The position numbers were made by a program, and so were the translations under genes. A DNA stretch of 64,000 nt. It comes from Bacteroidales bacterium (GTDB lineage: Bacteria > Bacteroidota > Bacteroidia > Bacteroidales > UBA932). Below, one piece after another: positions 15,769 to 24,401 of the stretch. The notes beneath the pieces were generated by a model. That model made no database searches. It saw nothing but the letters and a program-made list of their open reading frames with translations, and had not been told where the DNA came from. Numbering within the stretch: the stretch's first letter is position 1; every line of letters begins with the position of its first letter. The stretch is taken from the NCBI GenBank assembly GCA_017447265.1, contig JAFSOA010000001.1, forward strand, positions 124,001-188,000, given 5' to 3'.

Positions 15769-16113
15769 ACGGTTTGTATATCACTAACCGCATAGGTACA
15801 AAATATATTTCTTTAGTCCAAAGCATGCACAAGTTTTTGCTTCCGATAAAGTATATAATGTCTGTCAGTATTATGGAAAAGTGACAAGATTTATAATATT
15901 TTGGGGCCTCTCTGTGGTTACTACATCATGTAGTACCATCTGTTATTTTGCGGTAGTTCCTAAATCCAGGAGAATTCGCAAAGTGTGTTGCACTTCTAGA
16001 TAGAATTCACCTCGAAGCCGGCTCAAAAACACATATAATTTATTGAATATCAATTGCTAATAAGCTGTCGCCAATGTCAAATCCGTTCAACCCATTTCAG
16101 ACCCGTTCAGCTC
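15769..16113. other. AT-rich non-coding stretch at right end of island 2
   Basis: No supported gene in about 345 bp. It holds an inverted repeat, TGGTTACTACAT/ATGTAGTACCA, at 15915-15938 with one unpaired base, a possible operator for the adjacent AbiEi-type DNA-binding protein. It also holds ATTGGCGACA in inverted form at 16066-16075 and three imperfect 10-bp tandem repeats (CCGTTCA, CATTTCA, CCGTTCA) at 16083-16109 just before att copy 3. Confidence 0.55.
16083..16109 (+). repeat. 10-bp tandem repeats beside att copy 3
   Basis: CCGTTCA at 16083 and 16103 with CATTTCA at 16093 between them, one per helical turn, ending 4 bp before att copy 3. They replace the GGTCAC array found at the other right ends, which suggests that island 2 is served by a different recombinase type. 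Confidence 0.5.
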
Positions 16114-16133
16114 TTCGATTCCCGCCCGAGGCA
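16114..16133 (+). repeat. att copy 3
   Basis: TTCGATTCCCGCCCGAGGCA matches the tRNA-Leu 3' end (4734-4753) at 19 of 20 positions. The sequence beyond it (TGAAAAG) is probably the original chromosomal neighbour of the tRNA gene. No further copy was found to the right. Confidence 0.85.
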
Positions 16134-16177
16134 TGAAAAGATTTTGTAAGTTACTCATCGAGCTCGAATTGATGGAG

Positions 16178-16864
16178 CTAGTTTTTCTCCCCGAAAGATC
16201 TCCGGTAGGATTCTCCAATGGGAAGGACAGTGCCATCGGTCAAAGTAACCGAAGAACGGCCGCTCTGGCGAATCTGTTGCAGATTGATCACAAAGGACTT
16301 ATGGATACGGAAGAAGCAGTCCGGGTCGGCGTTCAGTATGCTCTTGAAATTGCCCAGGACAACCAGTGGATCCTCTCCTGCGATAAACACCCGTAAGTAT
16401 GCCCCCATGCTTTCCACATAGAGGATATCCGCGGATGAAACTCTTCTTTTCTGGTGCCCCATCTGGAAAAAGATGACCTTGCCCTCTGCGGGAACGCCCT
16501 CGGCCCGGGCTTTAAGATCCAGCATATTCCGTACCCTGTCCACCGCTTCCTTGAATTCATTAAAGCCGAAAGGTTTCACCAGGTAATCTACGGCATTCAC
16601 CCGGAACCCCTCTACGGCGTATTCGGAATAGGCCGTGGTGAATACGATCAGCGGTGGATTCTCAAGGCTCCGCACGAATTCCATTCCGGATATGTCCGGC
16701 ATATTGATATCCACGAAAAGAACATCGGCTTCACCCAAAAAAGGCCGTGCCGCGTCGGCACTGGAACATGACGCCGTCAATTGCATATCAGATATGCGGC
16801 TGACATATACTTCCAGCAGCTTGAGTGCCAAGGGCTCGTCGTCTATGAGGATGGCGCGGATCAT
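16178..16864 (-). CDS. LytTR-family response regulator
   Basis: 228 residues. The receiver domain (1-120) shows DDEPL, VLFVDINMPD with the phospho-accepting Asp near residue 51, and the Lys in DYLVKPFG. The C-terminal LytTR DNA-binding domain (about 130-225) contains ILYVESMGAYLRV and FFRIHKSFVINL. It overlaps the histidine kinase gene by 4 bp and is last in a seven-gene operon, so it likely controls cell-envelope genes, perhaps this operon itself. The stop is 44 bp from att copy 3. Confidence 0.93.
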   Translation of the reverse strand: MIRAILIDDEPLALKLLEVYVSRISDMQLTASCSSADAARPFLGEADVLFVDINMPDISGMEFVRSLENPPLIVFTTAYSEYAVEGFRVNAVDYLVKPFGFNEFKEAVDRVRNMLDLKARAEGVPAEGKVIFFQMGHQKRRVSSADILYVESMGAYLRVFIAGEDPLVVLGNFKSILNADPDCFFRIHKSFVINLQQIRQSGRSSVTLTDGTVLPIGESYRRSFGEKN

Positions 16865-17922
16865 GCCTGAGGAATGTCAATTTTGTCGGGAAGGACCAGT
16901 TCCACCACATAATGGTCACCAGACGGATTCGCCTGCAGCCTATACTGCCCCCCGTAAAGCAAGGAAAGCCTTTTCCTGGCATTCTCCAAGCCGATTCCCA
17001 ACCCTTTTGCCTGCGACTCGCTGTGGAGCGTATTCTCACAGCGGAAGATAATCTTGCCTTCGGAATGCTCAATCTGCAGGCGGACAGATGAGGGCTGTTT
17101 GTAACTGATTCCATGCTTGAAGGCATTTTCCACGAAGGTTGCAAGGATCAGCGGCTGAATGACGGCTTCCCCCGTTTGGGCAGGCAGACGGGTCTCCACA
17201 GCTATGTCATCCGGATAGCGCAAACGCATCAGGGATACCAGGTAGTCAAGGAAACAGAGTTCGTCTGAAAGCGGAATCACTTGAGCATCCCCATAACGCA
17301 GGAGCATCTGCATCATCTTGGAAAACACACCGAGGCTTTCCGAAGCCTTGTCCGGGTCAATCAGGATAAGTGCCTGAATGTTGTTAAGGGTATTTAGGAA
17401 AAAATGCGGATTGATCTGGTATCGAAGCGCTTCGAGTTGCAACTTCAAGTTGTCGATTTCCAGGAGTCGACGTTCTTGTTCCTTTTTCTCGCGATCCACG
17501 ATGGCGTACCCCCCGATATTGGCCAGAATGGCAAGGATTCCGAAGCCAAACTTAAGCGAACCCGGTCTGGCCGGCTGGTAAGAAGGTGGATTATAATCCA
17601 TCGGGCTCACTACATCGGGCACTCCCGGGGGATGATTGCCAAGGGTAAAACAATAAACACCGAACAACAGAACTAAAATGATAAGTGCAAATGCATAGAG
17701 GATCCGGTTGCATTTGGCGATAGGCAGGACTATGAAATTATGTATCAGGAACAGAATGATGATTGGAAGAATGGACTTCCATAAAGAAACAATCTCCTCC
17801 CAGGAGGAAAAACGTTCCGTTATTCCCAATGCCCCCCATAATAATGGAAGGCTGGGGATAACGAGGACAGACAACCAAAAGATACCGAATACTTTCAAAT
17901 TCTTTTTCTCAAGAGCGTCCAT
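16861..17922 (-). CDS. LytS-like sensor histidine kinase
   Basis: 353 residues from an ATG at 17922 (MDALEKKN); the frame stays open upstream to a TTG. Four membrane segments fill about residues 10-160. The His_kinase domain has INPHFFLNTLNNIQALI with the phospho-accepting His (near residue 198), and the ATPase part has ENAFKHGISYKQ and GLGIGLENARKRL. This membrane kinase of the LytS/YpdA type phosphorylates the LytTR regulator encoded just downstream. Confidence 0.92.
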   Translation of the reverse strand: MDALEKKNLKVFGIFWLSVLVIPSLPLLWGALGITERFSSWEEIVSLWKSILPIIILFLIHNFIVLPIAKCNRILYAFALIILVLLFGVYCFTLGNHPPGVPDVVSPMDYNPPSYQPARPGSLKFGFGILAILANIGGYAIVDREKKEQERRLLEIDNLKLQLEALRYQINPHFFLNTLNNIQALILIDPDKASESLGVFSKMMQMLLRYGDAQVIPLSDELCFLDYLVSLMRLRYPDDIAVETRLPAQTGEAVIQPLILATFVENAFKHGISYKQPSSVRLQIEHSEGKIIFRCENTLHSESQAKGLGIGLENARKRLSLLYGGQYRLQANPSGDHYVVELVLPDKIDIPQA

Positions 17923-17956
17923 TGCTTCTTTTTTATGCGAAGATACAATTTTCTCG

Positions 17957-18748
17957 TCAGAAACTAAACTGATATCCAATGCAGAATGCCGTATTAAACG
18001 CCTGGTCGTAAGTCAGGGATTTCAGTTTGGTCCCGCCGGAATTGGTGTCGACGTTCTTTTCATAGCAGTAATCGCCAAGCACATAGAAATCCAGCGCGTG
18101 GTGTTTGCTCACTTTCCACTCCGCGCCCAGACAACCCCGCACCCGGTTTAGGTAGGCGTCCGTGTACCCCTTGAACGTGTAATCCGAATAGGCTTGGCTG
18201 GTTGTGCTCCAGGTAGCCGAACAGGCAGGATCGTTAAAAACGTTCCGCAACTCGACATATCCATACGGTGTAACGCTCAAAAAACCTTTGTAGGAAATCT
18301 TGAAACGGCTCTTCAGAGACAGGGAATTCGGATTGTTCTGGTAGACGTTGTTCACCTCACGGTGCGTGAGCTGCAGCCGCTCTTTTAGGGAGAAGGACCA
18401 GTCTCCGGCCGACAACGCTGCGCGGGCGTCGGCGTAGAACCGATGGCGGGGTTTCCACTCCGAAGAGGAATTCTGCTTTTCGATGAACTGGTAACCGGCT
18501 CCTACCTTGAAGACAGGGCTGATCTTGTACGTTACACCCAAGCCCGCCTGGAACCTGCCGATGGTGGAGAAATTGTCACTGAGACGGACTTCGCCCTCAG
18601 CGACCACATGGAGCCCCTTTGCAATTTTCTTGTTCAAGGAGACATTGACGCGCGCCCCAAGGTCCGTCTCCAGGTCGTTTACGGTGCCCTGGGCAAACCC
18701 GAGGACCGGGATCAGGGCTATGATCAATAAACTGACTGACTTTTTCAT
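17957..18748 (-). CDS. DUF2490 outer-membrane beta-barrel protein
   Basis: 263 residues from MKKSVSLLIIALIPVLGFAQ, a clear signal peptide. The rest alternates polar and hydrophobic residues and ends with GYQFSF, an outer-membrane barrel end with terminal Phe. Features such as KPRHRFYADARAAL and LKERLQLTHREV fit DUF2490. It lies 4 bp after the DUF4956 gene in an operon with VTC and carbohydrate-binding genes, so it could be the outer-membrane part of the same surface process. Confidence 0.8.
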   Translation of the reverse strand: MKKSVSLLIIALIPVLGFAQGTVNDLETDLGARVNVSLNKKIAKGLHVVAEGEVRLSDNFSTIGRFQAGLGVTYKISPVFKVGAGYQFIEKQNSSSEWKPRHRFYADARAALSAGDWSFSLKERLQLTHREVNNVYQNNPNSLSLKSRFKISYKGFLSVTPYGYVELRNVFNDPACSATWSTTSQAYSDYTFKGYTDAYLNRVRGCLGAEWKVSKHHALDFYVLGDYCYEKNVDTNSGGTKLKSLTYDQAFNTAFCIGYQFSF

Positions 18749-18752
18749 AAGA

Positions 18753-19520
18753 CTACTGCTCCACAAAGTCCTTGGCTTTGGTAAGGGCGTCGATGGATCC
18801 GCTCTGCCCCTTGTCCAGGTCGTAGAAGACCTTGATAAAGGTGGCATCCTTCAGAAAATCCACATGTCCCACCTCCACATTGTTCACTTTCACGCCGATT
18901 CGCTTTTCGAGATCGACAATGAGTTCATCCCGCTTCTCCGGCACGATAAGGTCGATGCGGTCGTAGAGCACCAGCTTAGCGGAGGTATGTTTGAGGAGAT
19001 GACCGTTTTCCAGCACCCAGATCAGCAGGATTACCAGCGTGTTGGAGAGGGCCATAATGCCCACAGAGCCTCCGGAAAGTGCATAGTGCGGGTGGGCCGA
19101 AGTGGCTTCCACAAGTCTGAATACTGGTGCCAGGCCGTTCACAGCCGCCAGGGCGATGATGACAAACAGATATGTCATCTCCCTCACCGGTACGGTTTCC
19201 GTCCTGTATCGTATAACGCCAAAGATGGCAAACAACCCCAGCGTGAGTCCCACGCCCACTTCCACATTTCCCATAATATACAGGAGCAGAAGCATGGCCG
19301 AAGAGAAGACCATGAACGTAAAGTAATAGTCGCGCCGGCGGCTCTTGCGGTAATAGAAGAACTGGACCAGAATCCAGCAGACGAGCAGGTTCAGGAAAAA
19401 GCGGATGGCCAGTTCAGTCATGGACTGGGTTGTGGTCATCATGGCATCGGTGATGGTCTGGACGTCGATGATGGCGTCATCGGCGAGCGTATAGTCGCCG
19501 AAATCTTGGGCGTTAATCAT
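18753..19520 (-). CDS. DUF4956 integral membrane protein
   Basis: 255 residues. Several membrane segments lie between about residues 35 and 150, with the signature FGVIRYRTETVPVREMTYLF between segments, then a soluble C-terminal domain. DUF4956 genes are known to travel with VTC-domain and CotH-type genes; here the VTC gene overlaps its start by 4 bp. The function is not established. A role in the export or handling of a polyanion has been suggested by association only. Confidence 0.85.
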   Translation of the reverse strand: MINAQDFGDYTLADDAIIDVQTITDAMMTTTQSMTELAIRFFLNLLVCWILVQFFYYRKSRRRDYYFTFMVFSSAMLLLLYIMGNVEVGVGLTLGLFAIFGVIRYRTETVPVREMTYLFVIIALAAVNGLAPVFRLVEATSAHPHYALSGGSVGIMALSNTLVILLIWVLENGHLLKHTSAKLVLYDRIDLIVPEKRDELIVDLEKRIGVKVNNVEVGHVDFLKDATFIKVFYDLDKGQSGSIDALTKAKDFVEQ

Positions 19521-20314
19521 ATCACGTTGATTCGTTTGTTAATTGTCTTTTCTATGGTGCGCACCTTTACCTTGAAGCGCCCGCTCTTGACGGAAGGATC
19601 GGTAAGGGTGACGGCGATACAGTATTTGCTCACGCGGACGGGTTTTATCCGGTGCCGGAGGAGGATACCTTTCATCTGGCTGGCCGCATGGCCGTCCTGC
19701 TTGAGTTCTATGATAACGGCGTCCTCAAGTGAAGCCTTTTTCCCCGTTCGAAAATTGGTAAACACTAGGGCGGTGTCGATGGTAAGGCGTTCCGTCATGA
19801 CCGGATTCACCAGCGTGATGCGCCGGAAAGCCGTGGAGAGCACGGGAGAGATGCCGTCTGCCGTGAACCAGGAATGCCTGGCGAGATACGCGCAAGCTTC
19901 CGGGTTTCCGGCAAACTCCATCATCTCCTGCTCATCGATGCCAATCCGCTTCTTCTTGGTGCGACCGTGGTTGTTCTTCCGCTTGATTTCCAGGAAAGCC
20001 GTTCCGGAATTCACGTACTCGCGTGTACGTACCTTTTGGCGTACCAGCCGGCGGTTGTGGTGGTCCAGGAACATCTTCAGCCCCGGGGTGTCAAAGTAGA
20101 TGGAATTGTACGGGCTCACCTTCACCCCTTCGGCTTCCAGGGCACGGTAGCCTACCGCTTTTGCATCGGCAAGGACCTCCAGGAGCTTAGCCGCGTTGGT
20201 GAGGTATTTGGAATCGATGCGGTTGAGCAGCTTCACCCCGTCCATCTCTTCCAATGTAATGGTCGGGATGGACGAGGCTGCTGCTTCGATAATGGTATGA
20301 TAGGTTTCAGTCAT
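19517..20314 (-). CDS. VTC-domain protein (polyphosphate-polymerase-like)
   Basis: 265 residues. The tunnel-fold motifs of VTC4-like enzymes are visible: NRIDSKYLT, YFDTPGLKMFLDHHNRRLVRQKVRTREY (quoted in part), FLEIKRKNNHGRTKKKR and IIELKQDG. In yeast, this fold makes polyphosphate from ATP; bacterial members sit with DUF4956 and spore-coat-kinase-like CotH genes. Basic tunnel residues and acidic metal ligands appear intact, so an active nucleotide-dependent enzyme is plausible. It overlaps both flanking genes, which shows tight coupling. Confidence 0.88.
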   Translation of the reverse strand: MTETYHTIIEAAASSIPTITLEEMDGVKLLNRIDSKYLTNAAKLLEVLADAKAVGYRALEAEGVKVSPYNSIYFDTPGLKMFLDHHNRRLVRQKVRTREYVNSGTAFLEIKRKNNHGRTKKKRIGIDEQEMMEFAGNPEACAYLARHSWFTADGISPVLSTAFRRITLVNPVMTERLTIDTALVFTNFRTGKKASLEDAVIIELKQDGHAASQMKGILLRHRIKPVRVSKYCIAVTLTDPSVKSGRFKVKVRTIEKTINKRINVI

Positions 20315-20729
20315 CGGCTGTTATGTACTCGTAAACCTTGGTGGACGTAAGCCGGCCCTTGGCATCATAGGTGTATTGCATCTTTTTCTTACCGAATTCG
20401 TTGTATTCGAATTTCTTGTAGTTAACCAGGCGGTTGCGCTCGTCGTACACCAGTTCGCGGTTCATTTTAAGGTTTTCTCCCCATTCGTAGCGCTTGCGCC
20501 ACTTTTGTTTCCCGAAACTGTCGTATTCGATCTCCTCCAATTTCTTCCCCTCCGGAGAGTAGATAGTCAGATGATCCAGGGTGCTGGCTACGCCTTTGGA
20601 ATTGGTATTCCACTCCTTGATCACCAGATTCTTTTTATTGATCTTGGTGTCCGTTTCCCCGGTCTGGGCGAAGGCGCCCAACGCCGGAAGCATCATCATG
20701 GTAAGTATCAGAAGAACAATTCTTTTCAT
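20307..20729 (-). CDS. Small secreted protein with MORN/YwqK-like repeats
   Basis: 140 residues from MKRIVLLILTMMMLPALGAFAQ, a signal peptide. The mature part consists of short repeats of the type YDSFGKQKWRKRYEWGENL and YNEFGKKKMQYTYDAKGRL, as in YD/MORN-like or YwqK-like beta strands. It overlaps the VTC gene by 8 bp. No enzyme motif is visible; it may be a periplasmic or surface partner of the carbohydrate-binding lipoprotein. Confidence 0.6.
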   Translation of the reverse strand: MKRIVLLILTMMMLPALGAFAQTGETDTKINKKNLVIKEWNTNSKGVASTLDHLTIYSPEGKKLEEIEYDSFGKQKWRKRYEWGENLKMNRELVYDERNRLVNYKKFEYNEFGKKKMQYTYDAKGRLTSTKVYEYITADD

Positions 20730-20752
20730 GGCTTTTGGATGTTTAATGGTTC

Positions 20753-23700
20753 TCAATGTCCGCCGGGACCTCCGCCTCCTCCAGGATTGCCGCCTCCGCC
20801 GGCATTACCGCCACCACCTGAATAGCTGCTCAGGTTAACAGACGAGCCGCCGGAAATGGATGACGTGGCCCAGATACCATTGCAATAGGTCGTATTGCCT
20901 ACGCTCACGCCTTTGTACCCGCTCTTGAGAGACGGGGCGCTTACGACCACCGATGATACACCGCTGGGCGCCTTGAAGGCTGCGATATAGGAACTTCCGT
21001 TATGAAGAGCATTCCAGGAACCGGCGGTACAGCTCATCGTATAGCATGTCTGCTTCATGGTGGCTCCGGATTCGATACTTGGATAGGCGACCAATGTCAC
21101 GCCGCTTCCGACCGTAAGAGTCTTCTGTTCCGCGCAGTCTATGGCGACCTCGGCACCGCCGGCAGTAGTCACAGCAAAGACATATCCTCCAGAAAGCGTG
21201 AGGTTGCCATTGGCATCAAGCGCATCGTTCTTGGATGAGTTGGCGTATACATAACCGCCGGATATTGTCATTTCACCGCCGCAATTGATGGCATCATCTC
21301 CGGTCGATGTCACATATACCTCTCCTCCGGTCATAGTGAAGGCATCCTTGGCTTCGATTCCTTCCGATTTGGCGCTCGACACCTTTATTATGCCGCCGCT
21401 GATCTTCAGGCCGCCGTCTTTTGCCGTCACATTGTTTTCGGATCCGGTCGCCCAGCCTATCTTTATGCCCTTGCAGGAAACGTCGTTGGACTCGCTCCCT
21501 GTCGTGGTGATGGTGAGCGTGCCTCCGCTGATATAGCTGTCGTCGATGACCCCGGTATCGTTATAATCATCGCTGCCTGCGCGGATACCCTTTCCGCCTG
21601 CGCCGGAATTTGTGATGGTAACTGTGCCACCAGTCATGCCGAAGTAATTGTCGGCTTTGATTCCGGCGGTTCCCTTGTACTCACCGTCCTCAGAATCATA
21701 CGCAACCTTGCCCGTAACGTTGATGGTATGGGTTCCGCCCTCCACCAGCACATAGTCTTCGGAGGTAATGCCTTTCTTTTTGGAGGCAGCAGAGGTAATG
21801 GAGGTGGTGCCGCTGGAAAGCTGCACATATTCCTTGCCGCGAATGCCGTGACCAGCACTGCTTCCGGTGGAGACCGTAATACTGGGGCTGTTCATGATGC
21901 GCACATAGTCATCGGAGGCGATGCAGGACTTTTCCTGGCTGTTATTGGCTGTAACCTTGAGGGAACCGCTGCCGGAGAAGATGAGTTGTCCCTCCGAGAA
22001 GAATACAGCTTTCATGTCTTCGCTACTGGTGGAATAGGCAGCTGAAGAGCCGTCAGCCAGGGTGTTGGTCCCTTCCACGTATACAAAGGTTCGCTTGCCG
22101 CTCTGGTTGTTGATGGCGGCGCCGCTGCTGTTGGTCAGTGTAAGGTTATACAGATGCAGGGCCTGCTTCTTGGAGCTGTAAAGCTTGAAGAAACCGTCGG
22201 AGGCCGTTCCGGTGAGGTAGTACACCACGTTTTCCGTTCCGTTGTTGGTGATGGACACCTGGTTGGAGGAGACCGATACGTCGAAGTCCGAAGTATAACC
22301 TGAGACGGTAGCTCCGCTGGAGGAATAGGTAATAGTGATCTTACGGCCGAAAGTGGTATTGGAGATATCGTCATCCGATGATGTATCGCCGCTGGAGCTG
22401 TAAGTATAGGTCCCCGCGCCAGTATCGGCACTGCTGGTAACGGTAAGGATGTAGGACGCCGTGGCGCTCTTGTATTGGTCTGTGGCAGCGGAGGTGGCAG
22501 TAATGACAGCCGTTCCGGTTGCTACCAGCGAGGGAACTCCGGTGGAACTGTTCACGGTGGCGACACCTGTCTTGGAAGAAGAATAAGTTACTTCCAACCC
22601 GTCAGGAGACGTGGCAAGCGTAGGATAGTCCCAGCTGGTGGCCTCAATGTCGGCCGTATAGCTGGAAGAGCTCCACGTCAGGGTGGGTGTTCCCTTGTTC
22701 ACCTTGAGGGTATAGGTGGCCGTCGTTTCGGCATAGGTGTCATTTCCGGCGAAATAAGCCTTGATATAGGTGGTACCGGAAGCGACAAGGGAGGGATTGC
22801 CGTCACCGTCCACAGCGGCAACGCCTTCATCGGAAGAGGAGAAGGTCACATCCAGGCCATTGGCATTGGTCAAGGTGGGGAAACTGTTGTCGTTTCCGAA
22901 TGTGGCGCTATAGTAGCTGCTGCTCCAGGCAAGACCCGCATCGGCCAGACTGACCGTGATCGTATAGTATGCGCTGCCAGCCAGATATGTGTCCGTCTTT
23001 TCGGATGTTGCCGTTATGGTGGTTGTCCCTGCCGCAACGATGGTGACCGTACCGCTGCTAGAGATGGTGGCCACGTCCTTATTCGAAGAGGCATAGGTGA
23101 TGTTCAGGTTGTGCGGGTTGGTGAGCGTCGGGGAAGAGAAATCCTCCGCCATGCTGACGGAATAAGCCGTCGCGGGCCAGGCTAGGCCTGCGCTTACAAG
23201 ATTGCTGCCTTCTTCCTTCACAGTGAGCGCATAGGACACGGTTGTGGCCTCGTAATTTACGGTATCGGTGGACTTGGCTTCCGATTTGGCTGTAATGGTG
23301 GTTTCGCCGGCTGACACGAGCGTTATCGTCCCGTCGCTGTCAATGGTAGCCACGCCGGTACTGCTGGAAGAATAGGTAACACGCTGCTCACCCGGGTTGT
23401 TCAAACTGGGGAAAGTATTGTTTGAAGCACCGATGGTAACCGTGCAAGTGCCGGCGCTCCAGGAGATGCCGTCCGTATTCTTGGTGACCGTGAGCGTGTA
23501 GGAGACGCTGCCCTCTTCGTAAGTATCATTTCCGGCGAAGGCTGCGGTAATGACAGTGGTTCCGTCTGAAATCAGGGTAATTCCGCCATCTTTATCAATG
23601 GTTGCCACGCTTTCTTCACTTGAGGAGTAAGTGACCTCCAGGCTGTTTGGATTGCTGAGAGTCGGATAGAAATATGAGGATTCCCCGATGACTACGCTGG

Positions 23701-24109
23701 CAGATTCCGCGCTCCACGAAAGGCCGCCTTCCGAAAGGACGACTGTAAGGGTGTAGTAGGCGCTGTCTTCTTCATAGGTATCATCTCCGTCATAAGAGGC
23801 GGAAATGGTGGTCTCACCGGCGGAGACAAGCGTAATGGATCCATCTGTGCCGATCGTGGCCACCGTCTCTTTGGATGAACTGTAGCTGACGGATACGCCA
23901 TACTTATTGGTGAGTGTCGGGAACGTATTGCCTCCGCCCATATGGGCGGTATACGTACTCGCGCTCCAGGCGAGGTCCGGATCGGTGAGCGTGGTGGAAC
24001 TGCTTCCTCCAGAGTCGATCGCTTCGTCCGTGATGAGTATTTCATCATGGGCACAACTGCCTAGGGCCATCACAGCCAGCGGCAGAAGGATGAGTAATAT
24101 CTTTCGCAT
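20753..24109 (-). CDS. Giant lipoprotein: six Ig-like (Big2) repeats plus Cthe_2159 carbohydrate-binding domain
   Basis: 1118 residues. The signal ends in a lipobox (ALGSC, Cys about 19). Residues about 46-560 are six repeats of about 85 residues, each starting with (L/I)xW(S/P) and containing TYSSSxxxVATI and a TITA strand: bacterial Ig-like group 2 domains. Residues about 575-1090 form a parallel beta-helix-like Cthe_2159 domain (FVYVEGTNTLADG, repeated ISGG and MTGG turns). The C terminus is a glycine-rich tail (GGGGNAGGGGNPGGGG). A long stalk carrying a polysaccharide-binding head, anchored to a membrane, is the likely form. First gene of the VTC operon. Confidence 0.88.
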   Translation of the reverse strand: MRKILLILLPLAVMALGSCAHDEILITDEAIDSGGSSSTTLTDPDLAWSASTYTAHMGGGNTFPTLTNKYGVSVSYSSSKETVATIGTDGSITLVSAGETTISASYDGDDTYEEDSAYYTLTVVLSEGGLSWSAESASVVIGESSYFYPTLSNPNSLEVTYSSSEESVATIDKDGGITLISDGTTVITAAFAGNDTYEEGSVSYTLTVTKNTDGISWSAGTCTVTIGASNNTFPSLNNPGEQRVTYSSSSTGVATIDSDGTITLVSAGETTITAKSEAKSTDTVNYEATTVSYALTVKEEGSNLVSAGLAWPATAYSVSMAEDFSSPTLTNPHNLNITYASSNKDVATISSSGTVTIVAAGTTTITATSEKTDTYLAGSAYYTITVSLADAGLAWSSSYYSATFGNDNSFPTLTNANGLDVTFSSSDEGVAAVDGDGNPSLVASGTTYIKAYFAGNDTYAETTATYTLKVNKGTPTLTWSSSSYTADIEATSWDYPTLATSPDGLEVTYSSSKTGVATVNSSTGVPSLVATGTAVITATSAATDQYKSATASYILTVTSSADTGAGTYTYSSSGDTSSDDDISNTTFGRKITITYSSSGATVSGYTSDFDVSVSSNQVSITNNGTENVVYYLTGTASDGFFKLYSSKKQALHLYNLTLTNSSGAAINNQSGKRTFVYVEGTNTLADGSSAAYSTSSEDMKAVFFSEGQLIFSGSGSLKVTANNSQEKSCIASDDYVRIMNSPSITVSTGSSAGHGIRGKEYVQLSSGTTSITSAASKKKGITSEDYVLVEGGTHTINVTGKVAYDSEDGEYKGTAGIKADNYFGMTGGTVTITNSGAGGKGIRAGSDDYNDTGVIDDSYISGGTLTITTTGSESNDVSCKGIKIGWATGSENNVTAKDGGLKISGGIIKVSSAKSEGIEAKDAFTMTGGEVYVTSTGDDAINCGGEMTISGGYVYANSSKNDALDANGNLTLSGGYVFAVTTAGGAEVAIDCAEQKTLTVGSGVTLVAYPSIESGATMKQTCYTMSCTAGSWNALHNGSSYIAAFKAPSGVSSVVVSAPSLKSGYKGVSVGNTTYCNGIWATSSISGGSSVNLSSYSGGGGNAGGGGNPGGGGGPGGH

Positions 24110-24401
24110 AAGACGAACTGTTTATATAATTGTCAAGTTGTTCAAGACAGTATCTTTTATGCTAGAGTAAACAAAATGCTTTCCGATTTCGGCCTTCAGG
24201 ACCAACTATTTAACAATCCGGCAGTTTATTCAAACGAACCCGGAGCAAAGGATGTCAGCAGCCTAGGAGGATGGGCAAATCCTTCTCTCCGATTCGCTCT
24301 GAAGAGAGATGATCTATAATGCATAATGGTTGCCTCTGAATTGCGCGGGCTCTACGAAAAGGAAAAATAGGTATCTTTGTAAAAGATCTGTTTCCGAATC
24401 T
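24110..24401. promoter_or_regulatory. Divergent intergenic region between VTC operon and GH26 gene
   Basis: No gene is supported. TATCTTTG at 24372-24379 matches the -7 consensus and would give a leader of about 16 bases for the GH26 gene; I see no good TTTG at the right distance. No convincing promoter for the minus-strand operon could be picked out. Confidence 0.35.

Larger units (their letters stand above)
11942..16133. mobile_element. Integrase-less island 2 at tRNA-Leu (defence-like, AT-rich)
   Basis: About 4.2 kb between att copy 2 and att copy 3, visibly richer in A and T than the rest of the window. Genes: RloB-like, AAA ATPase, a small unknown, a deoxyribosyltransferase-like protein, a gene remnant and a broken AbiEi antitoxin gene, all on the minus strand. 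Just inside the ends is a 10-bp inverted repeat, ATTGGCGACA at 12000-12009 and its complement at 16066-16075. No recombinase gene is seen. Confidence 0.6.

Noticed and set aside
24110..24401. Riboswitch or structured leader upstream of the GH26 gene
   Set aside because: No conserved riboswitch motif or strong stem could be recognised by eye.
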